Assembly: GCF_012844345.1 (NCBI RefSeq)
Contig: NZ_CP051625.1
Coordinates: forward strand, 1,302,001-1,366,000
Source: Pseudomonas sp. gcc21
GTDB taxonomy: Bacteria; Pseudomonadota; Gammaproteobacteria; Pseudomonadales; Pseudomonadaceae
Reading direction: 5' to 3'
DNA: 64,000 bases
Below are positions 46,138 through 56,279 of the stretch, piece by piece. Each line of letters opens with the position of its first letter. The first letter of the stretch is position 1. The notes under the pieces were generated by a model that saw nothing but the letters and a program-made list of their open reading frames with translations, was not told the DNA's origin and searched no databases. The position numbers and the translations under genes are program-made.

Positions 46138-48549
46138 TCAATGAGTACTGATACGCTCCTTCGCGTCGGCCTCACGATTGTCATCCTTTGCAACTATCTC
46201 TTCAACCCCTTCCTGCAGGGGCTCCGGCATGTATTGCAGCGCAATCTGCAACACCTCGTCAATCCATTTCACCGGTTTGACCTCAATATTCTCCTTGATG
46301 TTATCCGGGATCTCTTTCAAATCCCGCACGTTGTCATGGGGAATGATGACGGTTTTGATACCGCCACGATGCGCCGCGAGCAGCTTTTCCTTCAGTCCAC
46401 CGATCGGCAGAACCTGACCGCGCAGAGTAATCTCACCCGTCATCGCCACGTCCGCACGCACGGGAATCTTGCTCAACGCCGACACCAATGCGGTACACAT
46501 GCCAACGCCCGCACTCGGCCCATCCTTTGGAGTCGCCCCTTCCGGCACGTGAATGTGAATGTCGTGTTTCTCATGAAAATCTGAGGTAATTCCGAGACTT
46601 GCGGCGCGACTACGCACCACGGTCAACGCAGCGCTGATGGATTCCTGCATCACATCACCGAGCGAGCCGGTCTTGATCTGACGACCCTTGCCGGGCACGA
46701 CCACAGCCTCGAGACTGAGCAACTCGCCGCCGACCTGCGTCCATGCCAGCCCCGTTACCTGACCAATCTGATCCGCTTCCTCAGCCAGTCCGTACTTGAA
46801 CTTGCGAACCCCAAGATAGTGCTCGACGAGCTCGCTATCGAGGACCACTTCAGCCCCTTTCGATTTAGCTTTGCCCTTGGCCAATTGTTCCCGAACCACT
46901 TTACGGCAGACTTTGGCGATCTGACGTTCCAGTCCGCGCACCCCCGCTTCCCGTGTGTAATACCGGACAAGATCTCGCAGAGACTCAACAGTAAAGGTCA
47001 ATTCGCCTTCCTTGAGACCGTTATTCTTGGTCTGCTTGGGAATCAGATAGCGCTGGGCAATATTGATCTTCTCGTCCTCGGTGTATCCGGGGATGCGGAT
47101 GACTTCCATCCGGTCGAGCAGTGGTGCCGGGATGTTCATCGAGTTAGAGGTGCAGATGAACATGACATCCGAAAGATCGTAGTCGACTTCCAGATAATGG
47201 TCGTTGAAGGCGTGATTCTGCTCGGGATCCAGAACCTCCAGCAGCGCTGAAGAAGGATCGCCCCGCATGTCCTGCCCCATCTTGTCGATTTCATCGAGCA
47301 AAAACAGCGGATTCTTGACCCCGGCCTTGGTCATTTTCTGAATCAATTTACCAGGCAGCGAACCGATGTAGGTCCGGCGATGACCACGGATTTCGGCTTC
47401 GTCACGGACACCGCCGAGAGCCATGCGCACGAACTGCCGGTTGGTTGCGCGGGCAAGGGATTCGCCCAGCGACGTCTTACCCACACCAGGCGGACCCACC
47501 AGGCAGAGCACCGGCCCCTTGAGCTTGCGTACACGCATCTGTACGGCGAGGTACTCAAGGATCCGCTCCTTGACCTCCTCGAGACCGTAATGATCATTCT
47601 CAAGCACTTCCTGCGCACGCTTGAGGTCATGACGGACTTTGCTGGCTTTCTTCCAAGGGACGTTACACAGCCAATCGATATAGGACCGCACCACCGTCGC
47701 TTCAGCAGACATCGGTGACATCATCTTGAGCTTGTTCAGCTCGGCGATTGCCTTTCCGTGCGCCTCCTTGGTCATTCCGGCATCATCAATCCGCTTCTGG
47801 ATGCCCTCCAGCTCGTTGTTACCATCATCGAGCCCACCCATTTCCTTCTGGATGGCCTTCATCTGTTCATTAAGGTAGTACTCGCGCTGGCTGCGCTCCA
47901 TTTGTTTCTTCACGCGGCCACGGATGCGCTTTTCAACCTGAAGCAGGTCTATCTCGGCATCCAATACGCCCAGTACGTGCTCTACCCGCTCACGCAGCGG
48001 CAGAATTTCGAGAATCTGCTGTTTCTGTTCCAGCTTGAGTGTGAGGTGCGCCGCCATCGTATCTACCAGGCGGCTTGGCTCTTCGATACTCGAAAGTGAA
48101 GAGACGACCTCGGAGGGCACTTTTTTGCCTAGCTGCACAAACTGCTCGAACTGACTCATCAGGCTGCGGATAAGCACCTCGGACTCGCGGTCGTCCAGCG
48201 CGACCTCGTCGAACAGCTCAACGCTGGCTTCCTGATACAGCGCGAGCTCCCGGACTTCATCGATTCGCGCGCGCTGCTCGCCTTCCACCAGCACCTTGAC
48301 GGTGCCATCCGGAAGTTTGAGTAGTTGCAGAATCGTGGCCACGGTGCCCATACCGTATAAGGCGTCCTGTTTCGGATCGTCATCACCGGGTTCACGCTGC
48401 GCGACCAGCAGAACCTGCTTGTCGCCAGCCATTGCCGCCTCCAGCGCCTCGATGGACTTGTCACGCCCGACGAAGAGAGGAATCACCATATGTGGATACA
48501 CCACCACATCGCGGAGCGGCAGTAAGGGAAAATCGCTGAGAGTCGTCAT
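46138..48549 (-). CDS. lon: ATP-dependent protease La
   Basis: An 803-residue AAA+ serine protease for misfolded and regulatory proteins. It has the Lon N-terminal substrate domain, beginning [20 protein letters not shown], a coiled coil, the AAA+ module with Walker [16 protein letters not shown] and Walker [12 protein letters not shown], and the C-terminal protease domain. Catalytic Ser is in [11 protein letters not shown] and Lys in [14 protein letters not shown], the Lon dyad. A sigma32-type promoter lies upstream. It lies between clpX and hupB, the usual order. Confidence 0.97.
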   Translation of the reverse strand: MTTLSDFPLLPLRDVVVYPHMVIPLFVGRDKSIEALEAAMAGDKQVLLVAQREPGDDDPKQDALYGMGTVATILQLLKLPDGTVKVLVEGEQRARIDEVRELALYQEASVELFDEVALDDRESEVLIRSLMSQFEQFVQLGKKVPSEVVSSLSSIEEPSRLVDTMAAHLTLKLEQKQQILEILPLRERVEHVLGVLDAEIDLLQVEKRIRGRVKKQMERSQREYYLNEQMKAIQKEMGGLDDGNNELEGIQKRIDDAGMTKEAHGKAIAELNKLKMMSPMSAEATVVRSYIDWLCNVPWKKASKVRHDLKRAQEVLENDHYGLEEVKERILEYLAVQMRVRKLKGPVLCLVGPPGVGKTSLGESLARATNRQFVRMALGGVRDEAEIRGHRRTYIGSLPGKLIQKMTKAGVKNPLFLLDEIDKMGQDMRGDPSSALLEVLDPEQNHAFNDHYLEVDYDLSDVMFICTSNSMNIPAPLLDRMEVIRIPGYTEDEKINIAQRYLIPKQTKNNGLKEGELTFTVESLRDLVRYYTREAGVRGLERQIAKVCRKVVREQLAKGKAKSKGAEVVLDSELVEHYLGVRKFKYGLAEEADQIGQVTGLAWTQVGGELLSLEAVVVPGKGRQIKTGSLGDVMQESISAALTVVRSRAASLGITSDFHEKHDIHIHVPEGATPKDGPSAGVGMCTALVSALSKIPVRADVAMTGEITLRGQVLPIGGLKEKLLAAHRGGIKTVIIPHDNVRDLKEIPDNIKENIEVKPVKWIDEVLQIALQYMPEPLQEGVEEIVAKDDNREADAKERISTH

Positions 48550-48615
48550 GACAGAGGCTCGCTAGCAGAGGGACGGATCCTGGACCCGTCCGTATATGAA
48601 ATGTCCATGAAACAA

Positions 48616-48644
48616 AGATGGAGGCTCAAAACGAAAAAAACAAG
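48616..48644 (-). promoter_or_regulatory. Sigma32-like promoter of lon
   Basis: Minus strand: CTTGTTT (-35 region), a 14-base spacer, and CTCCATCT, one base from the heat-shock -10 CCCCATNT. The predicted start is near 48609, about 60 bases before lon. Lon is a heat-shock gene in relatives, which supports the reading. Confidence 0.6.
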
Positions 48645-48700
48645 CGGCTTCACATGATGTGTTACAGGAAGAAAACGAAGGAAATACAGAAAATATAAAG

Positions 48701-48730
48701 AAAAGCCTGCGCCACCGGGCGGTGGCGCAG
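48701..48730 (-). terminator. Intrinsic terminator of clpX
   Basis: A 10-bp stem CTGCGCCACC / GGTGGCGCAG with a four-base loop, followed on the minus strand by GGCTTTTCTTTAT, 15 bases past the clpX stop. Confidence 0.88.
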
Positions 48731-48745
48731 TTACTACAAGTGCTT

Positions 48746-50026
48746 TCAGTCTTCCGGAAGAGCCTTGGGCTGTTCAACCGACTCGTAGATCATCAGCGGC
48801 TTGGCATCACCATTGATGACATTCTCGTCAATAACAACCTTACTGACATGCTCAGCAGAAGGAATGTCATACATGGTATCCAGCAAGACATTTTCCAAAA
48901 TAGAGCGCAATCCCCGGGCACCGGTTTTACGCTCCAATGCACGCTTGGCGATAGACCGCAGTGCATCCGTGCGGAATTCCAGCTCTACCCCTTCCATCTC
49001 GAACAGTCGGGCGTATTGCTTGGTCAAGGAATTCTTCGGCTCAGTCAGAATTTCGATCAGCGCATCTTCATCCAGCTCATCCAGCGTTGCAACAACCGGC
49101 AAACGACCGACGAACTCAGGGATCAAGCCAAAACGCACCAGATCTTCCGGTTCCACGTCCTTCAACGCCTCACCCACCTTCTTGCCTTCATCCTTGCTAC
49201 GCACTGCCGCACTGAAACCGATGCCGCTCTTTTCGGAACGATCGCGAATCACTTTCTCCAGTCCGGCAAAGGCACCGCCGCAAATGAACAGAATATTGCG
49301 CGTATCGACCTGCAGGAACTCCTGCTGCGGATGCTTGCGACCACCCTGAGGCGGTACGGAGGCAACCGTGCCCTCGATCAGCTTCAGAAGCGCCTGCTGC
49401 ACGCCCTCGCCTGACACATCACGCGTGATCGACGGGTTGTCGGACTTACGTGAGATCTTGTCGATCTCATCGATGTAGACGATGCCCATCTGGGCCTTTT
49501 CTACGTCGTAATCACACTTTTGCAACAGCTTCTGGATGATGTTTTCGACATCCTCACCGACGTAACCCGCTTCGGTGAGGGTCGTCGCATCAGCAATGGT
49601 GAAAGGCACATTGAGCAGACGCGCCAGCGTTTCAGCCAGCAACGTCTTGCCTGAGCCAGTCGGACCAATGACCAGGATATTGCTCTTGCCCAGCTCGACG
49701 TCATCCTTGCCTTCGCGCTGATTGAGACGCTTGTAGTGGTTGTAAACGGCTACGGACAGAATCTTCTTCGCGCGCAATTGGCCGATCACGTATTGATCCA
49801 GAATGCCACTGATTTCCTTTGGCGATGGGAGCTTCTGGCTGCTGCTCTCAGTCTGGTTTTCCTGCACTTCTTCACGAATGATGTCGTTGCACAGGTCAAC
49901 ACACTCATCGCAGATAAATACGGAGGGGCCGGCAATCAGCTTACGCACTTCATGCTGGCTCTTGCCGCAGAAAGAGCAATACAGCAACTTACCGTTGTCG
50001 TCACCCTTCCCAGTCATATCGGTCAT
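48746..50026 (-). CDS. clpX: ATP-dependent Clp protease ATP-binding subunit ClpX
   Basis: A 426-residue AAA+ unfoldase that feeds ClpP. It has an N-terminal zinc domain with four cysteines ([23 protein letters not shown]), Walker [13 protein letters not shown] and Walker [13 protein letters not shown]. The ClpP-docking region is the IGF-type loop, here [12 protein letters not shown]. The start at 50026 ([12 protein letters not shown]) has AGGGG six bases upstream; the longer frame to 50122 lacks support. It lies downstream of clpP with a 171-base gap containing its own sigma32-like promoter. Confidence 0.97.
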   Translation of the reverse strand: MTDMTGKGDDNGKLLYCSFCGKSQHEVRKLIAGPSVFICDECVDLCNDIIREEVQENQTESSSQKLPSPKEISGILDQYVIGQLRAKKILSVAVYNHYKRLNQREGKDDVELGKSNILVIGPTGSGKTLLAETLARLLNVPFTIADATTLTEAGYVGEDVENIIQKLLQKCDYDVEKAQMGIVYIDEIDKISRKSDNPSITRDVSGEGVQQALLKLIEGTVASVPPQGGRKHPQQEFLQVDTRNILFICGGAFAGLEKVIRDRSEKSGIGFSAAVRSKDEGKKVGEALKDVEPEDLVRFGLIPEFVGRLPVVATLDELDEDALIEILTEPKNSLTKQYARLFEMEGVELEFRTDALRSIAKRALERKTGARGLRSILENVLLDTMYDIPSAEHVSKVVIDENVINGDAKPLMIYESVEQPKALPED

Positions 50027-50061
50027 CGAAAACCCCTGCTTACGGTTCACTCTTATCACAA

Positions 50062-50090
50062 AGATGAAGGCATCAACGCTGCATTGCAAG
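50062..50090 (-). promoter_or_regulatory. Sigma32-like promoter of clpX
   Basis: Minus strand: CTTGCAA, a 14-base spacer, and CTTCATCT (two bases from CCCCATNT). The spacing is the same as before lon. The start would be near 50055, 30 bases before the ATG. Weaker than the lon site. Confidence 0.45.
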
Positions 50091-50197
50091 CGCGATCCTG
50101 TCAACGCACGCCGCCCATCCATTCAGATTAGCGGTACTTCCTGAGCGCACCCAATGCTGCGCCCAGCCGGCATCAAAGCCGGCGCCGAGTCTGACCG

Positions 50198-50839
50198 TTA
50201 ACCGGCCATTTCCCGACTTTCAATCACACGGTCAATCAGACCGTATTCCACTGCCTCAGTGCCGCTCATAAACCGATCCCGGTCTGTATCGCGCTCAATC
50301 ACTTCCATCGGTTGGCCGGTGTGATGAGCCATGATGCGATTGAGGCGTTCCCGAATGAACAGAATCTCGCGGGCATGAATCTCGATATCTGAAGCCTGAC
50401 CCTGGAAGCCGCCAAGCGGCTGGTGGATCATCATGCGCGAATGCGGCAGCGAGAAACGCTTGCCTTCCGCCCCGCCTGCCAGCAGAAAAGCGCCCATGCT
50501 GGCGGCCTGACCGATACACAGGGTGCTGACGTTCGGCTTGATGAACTGCATGGTGTCATAGATCGCCATACCCGCAGTGACCGAGCCACCCGGCGAATTG
50601 ATGTACAGATGTATGTCCTTGTCGGGGTTTTCCGACTCCAGGAACAGCAGCTGCGCCACGACCAGGTTGGCCATGTAATCTTCCACCTGACCCACGAGGA
50701 AGATCACGCGCTCCTTCAGCAGGCGCGAATAGATATCATACGAACGCTCGCCGCGTGCCGACTGTTCTACCACCATCGGGACCAAGCCACCCGCAGCCTG
50801 AACGTCGGGTGCAAACTGGTTAAATGTATGTTGGGTCAT
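50198..50839 (-). CDS. clpP: ATP-dependent Clp protease proteolytic subunit ClpP
   Basis: A 213-residue serine protease that forms the tetradecameric chamber with ClpX. The catalytic triad is Ser114 in [11 protein letters not shown], His139 in [11 protein letters not shown] and Asp188 in IERDTDRD, each offset by three from the E. coli precursor. A short N-terminal propeptide is expected. It follows tig on the same strand, and a hairpin in between may reduce readthrough. Confidence 0.97.
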   Translation of the reverse strand: MTQHTFNQFAPDVQAAGGLVPMVVEQSARGERSYDIYSRLLKERVIFLVGQVEDYMANLVVAQLLFLESENPDKDIHLYINSPGGSVTAGMAIYDTMQFIKPNVSTLCIGQAASMGAFLLAGGAEGKRFSLPHSRMMIHQPLGGFQGQASDIEIHAREILFIRERLNRIMAHHTGQPMEVIERDTDRDRFMSGTEAVEYGLIDRVIESREMAG

Positions 50840-50879
50840 GGATCGCTATTACTCCAATTTAGCCTGTCGCATAAACACA

Positions 50880-50903
50880 GGAGCCAGCCCTAAGGCTGGC
50901 TCC
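50880..50903 (-). terminator. Hairpin between tig and clpP
   Basis: A perfect 10-bp stem GGAGCCAGCC / GGCTGGCTCC with loop CTAA. On the minus strand it is followed by TGTGTTTATG, a weak T-tract, so it is likely an attenuator or partial terminator in the tig-clpP transcript. Confidence 0.6.
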
Positions 50904-50928
50904 ATGCGTTGCGTAATATGGCGACGAT

Positions 50929-52269
50929 TTACTCGTCAGCGCCGCTTTCCGCCTCACCGCTTGGCGCAGCTGCCTGGGCGGGTTTGACGGCGTCTTCATA
51001 GCTGACCTGCTTATCGGTCACCTTAGCCTTCTGCAACACAGTATCCACGACTTGCTCTTCCAGCACAACCGACTGTATTTCGGCCAGTTGCTGCTCGTTC
51101 TGGAAGTACCAGTTGACCACTTGCTCAGGCTCCTGGTAAGCCGATGCGAGATCCTCGATCATCGCGCGGACCCGATCGTTATCAGGCTTGATATCGTTTT
51201 GCTTGACGATCTCGGCAACAATCAGACCCAGGCTGACGCGGCGCTTGGCCTGCTCTTCGAACAATTCAGCGGGCAGTTGGTCTGGCTTGATGTTGCCACC
51301 ACCGAATTGCTGTACCGCCTGCTCGCGCAACCGGTCAATCTCGCTGTTGAGCAGCGCTTTCGGAACTTCAACCTGGTTGGTGGCCAACAGACCGTCCATC
51401 ACCTGGGTCTTGGTCTTGCCCTTGATGGCCTGACGCAGCTCACGCTCCATGTTCTTGCGAACTTCGGCACGGAAACCTTCCAAGCCGCCTTCTTCAACAC
51501 CGAACTTGGCGAAGAATTCATCGTTCAGCTCAGGCAGAACCGGCGCTGCGACACTGTGCACTACCACTTCGAACTCGGCGGCCTTGCCTGCCAACTCCAG
51601 GTTCTGATAGTCCTCTGGGAAGGTCACGTTCAAGGTCAGCGAATCGCCGGCCATGGCACCGACCAGACCTTCTTCGAAACCAGGAATCATGCGACCAGAG
51701 CCCAGTACAATCTGGGTGTTGCTGGCAGTTCCGCCCTGGAAGGCTTCACCATCGACACGACCGGTGAAATCGACAGTCAATTGATCTTCGTTCTGCGCTG
51801 CACGCTCCACTGCTTCATAAACAGTGTTCTGCTTGCGCAGAATTTCAAGCATTTTTTCGAGATCGGCATCGGTTACTTCAGATTCGATACGCTCTACGCT
51901 GATATCACCGAAGTCGCTCAGCGTCAGCTCGGGATACACTTCGAAGGTGGCGATGTATTCGAAATCCTTGCCTTCGTTCAGCTCTTTGGGCTCAACACTC
52001 GGTGCACCAGCGGGGTTCAGCTTCTCCTGCATGATGGCTTCATAGAAGGAAGACTGAATCACTTCGCCGATGACTTCTTGACGAGCAGAACCGCCAAAAC
52101 GCTTGCGAATCACGCTCATCGGTACTTTCCCGGGACGGAAACCATCGACACGGGCGCGGCTGGCAGTTTGCTGCAAGCGCTTGTTGACTTCGTTTTCGAT
52201 GCGCTCGGCAGGAATGCCAACGGTCATACGGCGCTCGAGGCCGGAGATGGTTTCAACCGAAACTTGCAT
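50929..52269 (-). CDS. tig: Trigger factor (ribosome-bound chaperone and prolyl isomerase)
   Basis: A 446-residue chaperone. The N-terminal ribosome-binding domain contains the [16 protein letters not shown] motif. The FKBP-type isomerase domain, about 150-245, includes [17 protein letters not shown] and [16 protein letters not shown]. The C-terminal domain is mostly helical and ends in an acidic tail ([10 protein letters not shown]). It is the first gene of the tig-clpP-clpX group, a standard bacterial order. Confidence 0.96.
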   Translation of the reverse strand: MQVSVETISGLERRMTVGIPAERIENEVNKRLQQTASRARVDGFRPGKVPMSVIRKRFGGSARQEVIGEVIQSSFYEAIMQEKLNPAGAPSVEPKELNEGKDFEYIATFEVYPELTLSDFGDISVERIESEVTDADLEKMLEILRKQNTVYEAVERAAQNEDQLTVDFTGRVDGEAFQGGTASNTQIVLGSGRMIPGFEEGLVGAMAGDSLTLNVTFPEDYQNLELAGKAAEFEVVVHSVAAPVLPELNDEFFAKFGVEEGGLEGFRAEVRKNMERELRQAIKGKTKTQVMDGLLATNQVEVPKALLNSEIDRLREQAVQQFGGGNIKPDQLPAELFEEQAKRRVSLGLIVAEIVKQNDIKPDNDRVRAMIEDLASAYQEPEQVVNWYFQNEQQLAEIQSVVLEEQVVDTVLQKAKVTDKQVSYEDAVKPAQAAAPSGEAESGADE

Positions 52270-52419
52270 GGAGAGTCCTCGTTGTACAGACAGTGTGATT
52301 GGACGAATTCTAAGGGGACGACATTCTATTCGCTCAGAAAGCAGAAGTCATCCTTTGCCAGCGAACAAGATACAAGGGCTGTGGTGGCGTTTTCAGAACA
52401 CCGGCGAGCGCGCCACCAT

Positions 52420-55221
52420 TCAGTTCGTCAGCTCAAGGTCTCTGGCGTCGCGTATCAGCAACATCCGGAAGTCTGCCAGCGCCATCGGCCTGTGAAACAA
52501 ATAACCCTGATAGGCATCGCAACCGTTGGCATGCAACCAAAGGCGCTCCTCCTCGGTTTCCACTCCTTCAGCCACGCATTGAAGACCAAGCCGGCGCGAT
52601 AGCTGCAGAATAACCTCAACGATTGCCGCGTCACGACCCGAACGATCGACATTGCGTATGAATGACTGATCAATCTTGAGCTTGTCGATGGGCATATCCT
52701 TGAGATAACCAAGCGAGCAATAACCGGTGCCAAAATCATCAATCGCAAGCTTCACGCCTTCGTCATGCAAACCCTGCAAGGACTGGAGGGCGAAGGACAA
52801 ATCATTGATCAACGCGCCTTCGGTAATTTCAAGCTCGATACGCTGCGGCCCCAACTGGTAGTCAGTCAGACTATTGCGGACGCGCCCGACAAAGGCTGGC
52901 TGCTGAAAATGAGCGGCGGAAATATTGATCGACAAGGGTACCGGGGTGAGTCCTTCGTCAAGCCAGCTGCGAATTTGCCGACACGCTGCATCCAGTACCC
53001 AGCGATCAATTTCGGCGATGAGCATCGATTCCTCCGCGATGGGAATGAATATTCCGGGTGAAATATTGCCCCGCGTAGGATGCTGCCAGCGTAACAACAC
53101 CTCCGCACCGACCATCAAGCCGGTTTCGGCGGATACTTGCGGCTGGTAATAGAGCTCGAATCCGGATGTTTCCAGCGCATGCCGCATGTCGCTTTCCAGC
53201 TCCATGCGCTGCTGGGCCGCCACATGCATATCGTTGACGAAAAAGTGATGACTGTTTCCGCCGCGCCGCTTGGACTGATACATCGCCGTATCAGCCTGCT
53301 TCATTAGATCGTCCAGGTTCTCACCGTCATCTGGAAAAATCGCCACGCCGATGCTCAAGGTACTGCGCAGCTCATGCAGACCGACCCGTACTGGCTGAGG
53401 CACAACCGCCAGTAGCCGACTGATCACAGCCTCTACCATCGCCGGCACGTCGTGGTCGCTGGGGATATCAGCCACCGCAATCGTGAATTCATCTCCGCCT
53501 AGCCGAGCGACCAGATCAGCAGGCCGCGCACATTGCCGGATGCGCTCGGCGATCTGACAGAGATATTCATCGCCTGCCGCGTGGCCTAACGCATCATTGA
53601 TTAACTTGAATCGATCCAGATCAATGAACATGACCGCTACCCGCGTCCCGTCCTTAGTGGCCCGTGCTAGCGCTTCACTCAGCTTCATCTTCAATGCGGA
53701 ACGATTTGGCAGACCTGTGAGCTCATCATGATGCGCCTGCTGATAGAGCTCGGCTTGCCAGCGGGCGCGCGTCAAGGCGATGGATATGCGCCTGATAGAT
53801 TGCAGGGCAGCCGGCAAATGCAACGCGGCGAGGTCACGTGATTGTCGACTACCCAGCACAACCATGCCCTTTACGTCGCGCACCTGAATCGGGATCAGCG
53901 TCCAGCTTGCAACCTTCTGCCCCAAGGGTGAACAGGACAACCAGGCGGGCCGCTCGGAGACAAGCATTTCACCTTGTTGCGTGAGCTTATCGACGGCCTG
54001 GCTGAACCGTTCCGAATCGATGATGCCAACCTCAACAGGCGAATCGGCCACGCCTATTATCAGCGGCTGTTTATGCTGTTGCTCCGCGACAACCACCAAC
54101 AGTTCACTACCAAGCAATTGCCTTATACGCTCCGCCACCTGACCGACGACCAGATCGGGGTCCATGGTGGAAAGGATGAGTCGATCGATATCGGCGAGCG
54201 CTTCAAGCTGATGAAACTGAAGCGCCAGCTTGCCCATCATGCCGTTGAACGAGTCCGCCAACTCTTCAAACTCATCGTCACTGTCTACCACCACAGGCTT
54301 GTCCAGATGCCCTTCCCCTACCCTGGCGGTCGCGCGGCGAAGAATGTCCAGCGGTCTGAGCACGCGGCGAATATGCCTGATGCTGAACATCAAGGCAGCA
54401 AGCATCGAGACGAGAATGATCACAACCATCGAAAAACCGAAGCGGCCTGAAGGCGCAAAAAAGCGCTGCTCGGGCTCACTGAGAACCACGGTCCAGTTAT
54501 CGTTCATACCCAGGCCGCGAAGAAACACCTCCCAATAGACAGAACGCATGCCGCGCTCAGCATTGCGCCAGGTGTAATAACCCGACGCGCCGCCCAGCCC
54601 TTGCGCCGCCAAAGCTTTTAATGCCTCACGCCCGTCCGACCGATTGCAGAATAACGGTATCGACTCCGCATCGATAATGCAGATCAGCTGATCCTCAGCT
54701 AGCTGCTCAGCATCCCAGAGGTAGTCTTCACGCACTTGCGCAACCAGCGTCTCACCGCCTGAGCGAATCACGACCATGAATGCCGAGGGCTCGCCGCCGC
54801 TCTGAAGCATGCGAACCCAGACACCATCCGACTGCTGGGTCGAAGATAACCCGCCGAGCGCTGCTTCAAGCATCCACGGTTCAGGTGCCGCCAGCTCCAG
54901 CCAGGGGGGATTCAAACTGGCCCCATCGGAATCGAAAGCCGGACGAAACCAGGTTGCACTCGCGGCGGTAGCGGTCAGCTCCGGGCGCAGCGCAGCCAGC
55001 TGCATGTCACCGACCACCCGCTGCAGCCGCTCAAACAAGCTCATGCCGATATGCTTGGCATCCTTGTGCAGCTGGTCTCTATGTTGAACGGTCAGCTGGT
55101 CGGAGACCTGCAACAAGGTTATAGAAGCCAGCACCGCCACGGGCAGCGTAATCGCAAGGAAAAGAAAGCTGAAAAGACGGCGAGCGAAGCGACTGTTGAA
55201 TGTCTGGAAATTGATTCTCAC
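52420..55221 (-). CDS. Membrane GGDEF/EAL c-di-GMP protein with HAMP domain
   Basis: A 933-residue protein. An N-terminal membrane segment (LFSFLFLAITLPVAVLASIT), a periplasmic sensor region of about 240 residues, a second membrane segment (FGFSMVVIILVSMLAALMFS) and a HAMP domain (about 295-345) precede a GAF-like region. The GGDEF domain is intact (RLGGDEFTIAV near 573), with a product-inhibition I-site RPAD five residues before it. The EAL domain follows, with GAEVLLRW at about 707, ELEITEGAL, DDFGTGYCSLGYL near 829 and EGVETEEE. Both catalytic domains look functional. The start lies three bases after the pseudopilin stop. Confidence 0.92.
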   Translation of the reverse strand: MRINFQTFNSRFARRLFSFLFLAITLPVAVLASITLLQVSDQLTVQHRDQLHKDAKHIGMSLFERLQRVVGDMQLAALRPELTATAASATWFRPAFDSDGASLNPPWLELAAPEPWMLEAALGGLSSTQQSDGVWVRMLQSGGEPSAFMVVIRSGGETLVAQVREDYLWDAEQLAEDQLICIIDAESIPLFCNRSDGREALKALAAQGLGGASGYYTWRNAERGMRSVYWEVFLRGLGMNDNWTVVLSEPEQRFFAPSGRFGFSMVVIILVSMLAALMFSIRHIRRVLRPLDILRRATARVGEGHLDKPVVVDSDDEFEELADSFNGMMGKLALQFHQLEALADIDRLILSTMDPDLVVGQVAERIRQLLGSELLVVVAEQQHKQPLIIGVADSPVEVGIIDSERFSQAVDKLTQQGEMLVSERPAWLSCSPLGQKVASWTLIPIQVRDVKGMVVLGSRQSRDLAALHLPAALQSIRRISIALTRARWQAELYQQAHHDELTGLPNRSALKMKLSEALARATKDGTRVAVMFIDLDRFKLINDALGHAAGDEYLCQIAERIRQCARPADLVARLGGDEFTIAVADIPSDHDVPAMVEAVISRLLAVVPQPVRVGLHELRSTLSIGVAIFPDDGENLDDLMKQADTAMYQSKRRGGNSHHFFVNDMHVAAQQRMELESDMRHALETSGFELYYQPQVSAETGLMVGAEVLLRWQHPTRGNISPGIFIPIAEESMLIAEIDRWVLDAACRQIRSWLDEGLTPVPLSINISAAHFQQPAFVGRVRNSLTDYQLGPQRIELEITEGALINDLSFALQSLQGLHDEGVKLAIDDFGTGYCSLGYLKDMPIDKLKIDQSFIRNVDRSGRDAAIVEVILQLSRRLGLQCVAEGVETEEERLWLHANGCDAYQGYLFHRPMALADFRMLLIRDARDLELTN

Positions 55222-55224
55222 CGA

Positions 55225-55701
55225 TCAATACTCTGAAGCCAGTCCGACAAAACTGCCGTTGTTAGCCCGCACAATATCGTCCCGCCCTGGAGCGGAAGTG
55301 AACGTCTGATTGGTGACGCCGTTCTTGCCCATACTGTAGAGGTCGTAATCTGTGTTAACCGGCACCATGTTCTTGTCTTTACGCATCCCGCCCTTCCCAT
55401 TTCCCTTCAAGGTCGAGAAATTGAGGAACTGGTAAGGGTTTTCCCACGGGTCGCGCATATGAGCCAACCCGACCTCGGCGAGACTCAAAGGGAGTTTGCG
55501 ATTGATCGCGCGGAAGCGCTCGATACTGGCTTCTATGGTGACGATATCCGCTATTGCGGAGGTGACTTTCGCTTGCTCTACATAACGCTGATAGCCAGGA
55601 AGAGCAATCGCAGCCAACAGCCCGACAATTACCAACGCAAGCAGAAGCTCTATCAGGGTAAGGCCGTCGAGTCGTTTGATATCAAAGGTACGCGGTAGCA
55701 T
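55225..55701 (-). CDS. Orphan GspG-like pseudopilin
   Basis: A 158-residue type II secretion/type IV pseudopilin. The leader MLPRTFDIKRLDG is followed by the prepilin processing site and hydrophobic helix LTLIELLLALVIVGLLAAIA; cleavage would be after Gly13, with Glu at +5. Position +1 is Leu instead of the usual Phe. The globular part has GspG traits: DPWENPYQFLN, then about 18 extra residues, then DYDLYSMGKNG with the calcium-loop-like end. No other secretion genes are near; the next gene, three bases on, is the GGDEF/EAL protein. The longer frame to 55797 lacks a ribosome binding site. Confidence 0.8.
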   Translation of the reverse strand: MLPRTFDIKRLDGLTLIELLLALVIVGLLAAIALPGYQRYVEQAKVTSAIADIVTIEASIERFRAINRKLPLSLAEVGLAHMRDPWENPYQFLNFSTLKGNGKGGMRKDKNMVPVNTDYDLYSMGKNGVTNQTFTSAPGRDDIVRANNGSFVGLASEY

Positions 55702-55935
55702 TCCGTTGCCTGATTCAGGAGCATCACCGCAGTGTAGTGCCGTAATGGCAAACTGCCAACCATCAGGCAATGAACGGCGACGAGAGGTGTCGGACAAAGA
55801 TCAACCGGGAAAAAGAGTGATACCCGATAGAGTCAGAAACGCAGGAGGGAAAGCACCAGCAGATTTCTCGCTGTTTTAACCAGGCAAAGTCAAAAAGCAG
55901 CCAGAGCGTCGATTTTCAAATGAAGAATAAACAAA

Positions 55936-56020
55936 TGGTGCGGATGGGGAGACTCGAACTCCCACACCTTGCGGCGCCAGAACCTAAATCTGGTGTGTCT
56001 ACCAATTCCACCACATCCGC
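55936..56020 (-). tRNA. tRNA-Leu(UAG)
   Basis: Reads as a full class II cloverleaf on the minus strand: acceptor GCGGATG / CATCCGC, anticodon stem CCAGA / TCTGG with loop TTTAGGT (anticodon TAG), a long variable arm, T-arm GTTCGAGTC and encoded CCA. 85 bases. Confidence 0.97.
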
Positions 56021-56037
56021 TAAACCGGTCTTACATC

Positions 56038-56065
56038 AAAAACGCCAGGCTGGAGCCTGGCGTTT
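56038..56065 (-). terminator. Terminator-like hairpin between tRNA-His and tRNA-Leu
   Basis: An 11-bp stem AAACGCCAGGC / GCCTGGCGTTT with a four-base loop, followed on the minus strand by TTTTT. It lies downstream of tRNA-His and upstream of tRNA-Leu, so it may end the tRNA-Arg/His transcript. Confidence 0.75.
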
Positions 56066-56073
56066 AAAGAATA

Positions 56074-56150
56074 TGGGGTGGACGATGGGTTTCGAACCCA
56101 CGACACCAGGAGTCACAATCCTGTGCTCTACCAACTGAGCTACGCCCACC
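56074..56150 (-). tRNA. tRNA-His(GUG)
   Basis: Minus-strand cloverleaf with the extra 5' G of tRNA-His paired to C73 (GGTGGGCG / CGTCCACC), D-arm GCTCAGTTGGTAGAGC, anticodon loop TTGTGAC (GTG), T-arm GGGTTCGAAACCC and encoded CCA. 77 bases. Confidence 0.97.
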
Positions 56151-56202
56151 ATATACCGCTACTGCTTCGCTTCACACCCAGCGCAACTGACTACTATGCG
56201 AC

Positions 56203-56279
56203 TGGCGCGCCCGGCAGGATTCGAACCTGCGGCCATCCGCTTAGAAGGCGGATGCTCTATCCAACTGAGCTACGGGCGC
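56203..56279 (-). tRNA. tRNA-Arg(UCU)
   Basis: Minus-strand cloverleaf: acceptor GCGCCCG / CGGGCGC, D-arm GCTCAGTTGGATAGAGC, anticodon stem TCCGC / GCGGA with loop CTTCTAA (TCT), T-arm CAGGTTCGAATCCTG and encoded CCA. 77 bases. It reads first of the three tRNAs. Confidence 0.97.

Noticed and set aside
51052..52602. 516-residue plus-strand frame
   Set aside because: Antisense to tig and the end of the GGDEF/EAL gene; no domain.
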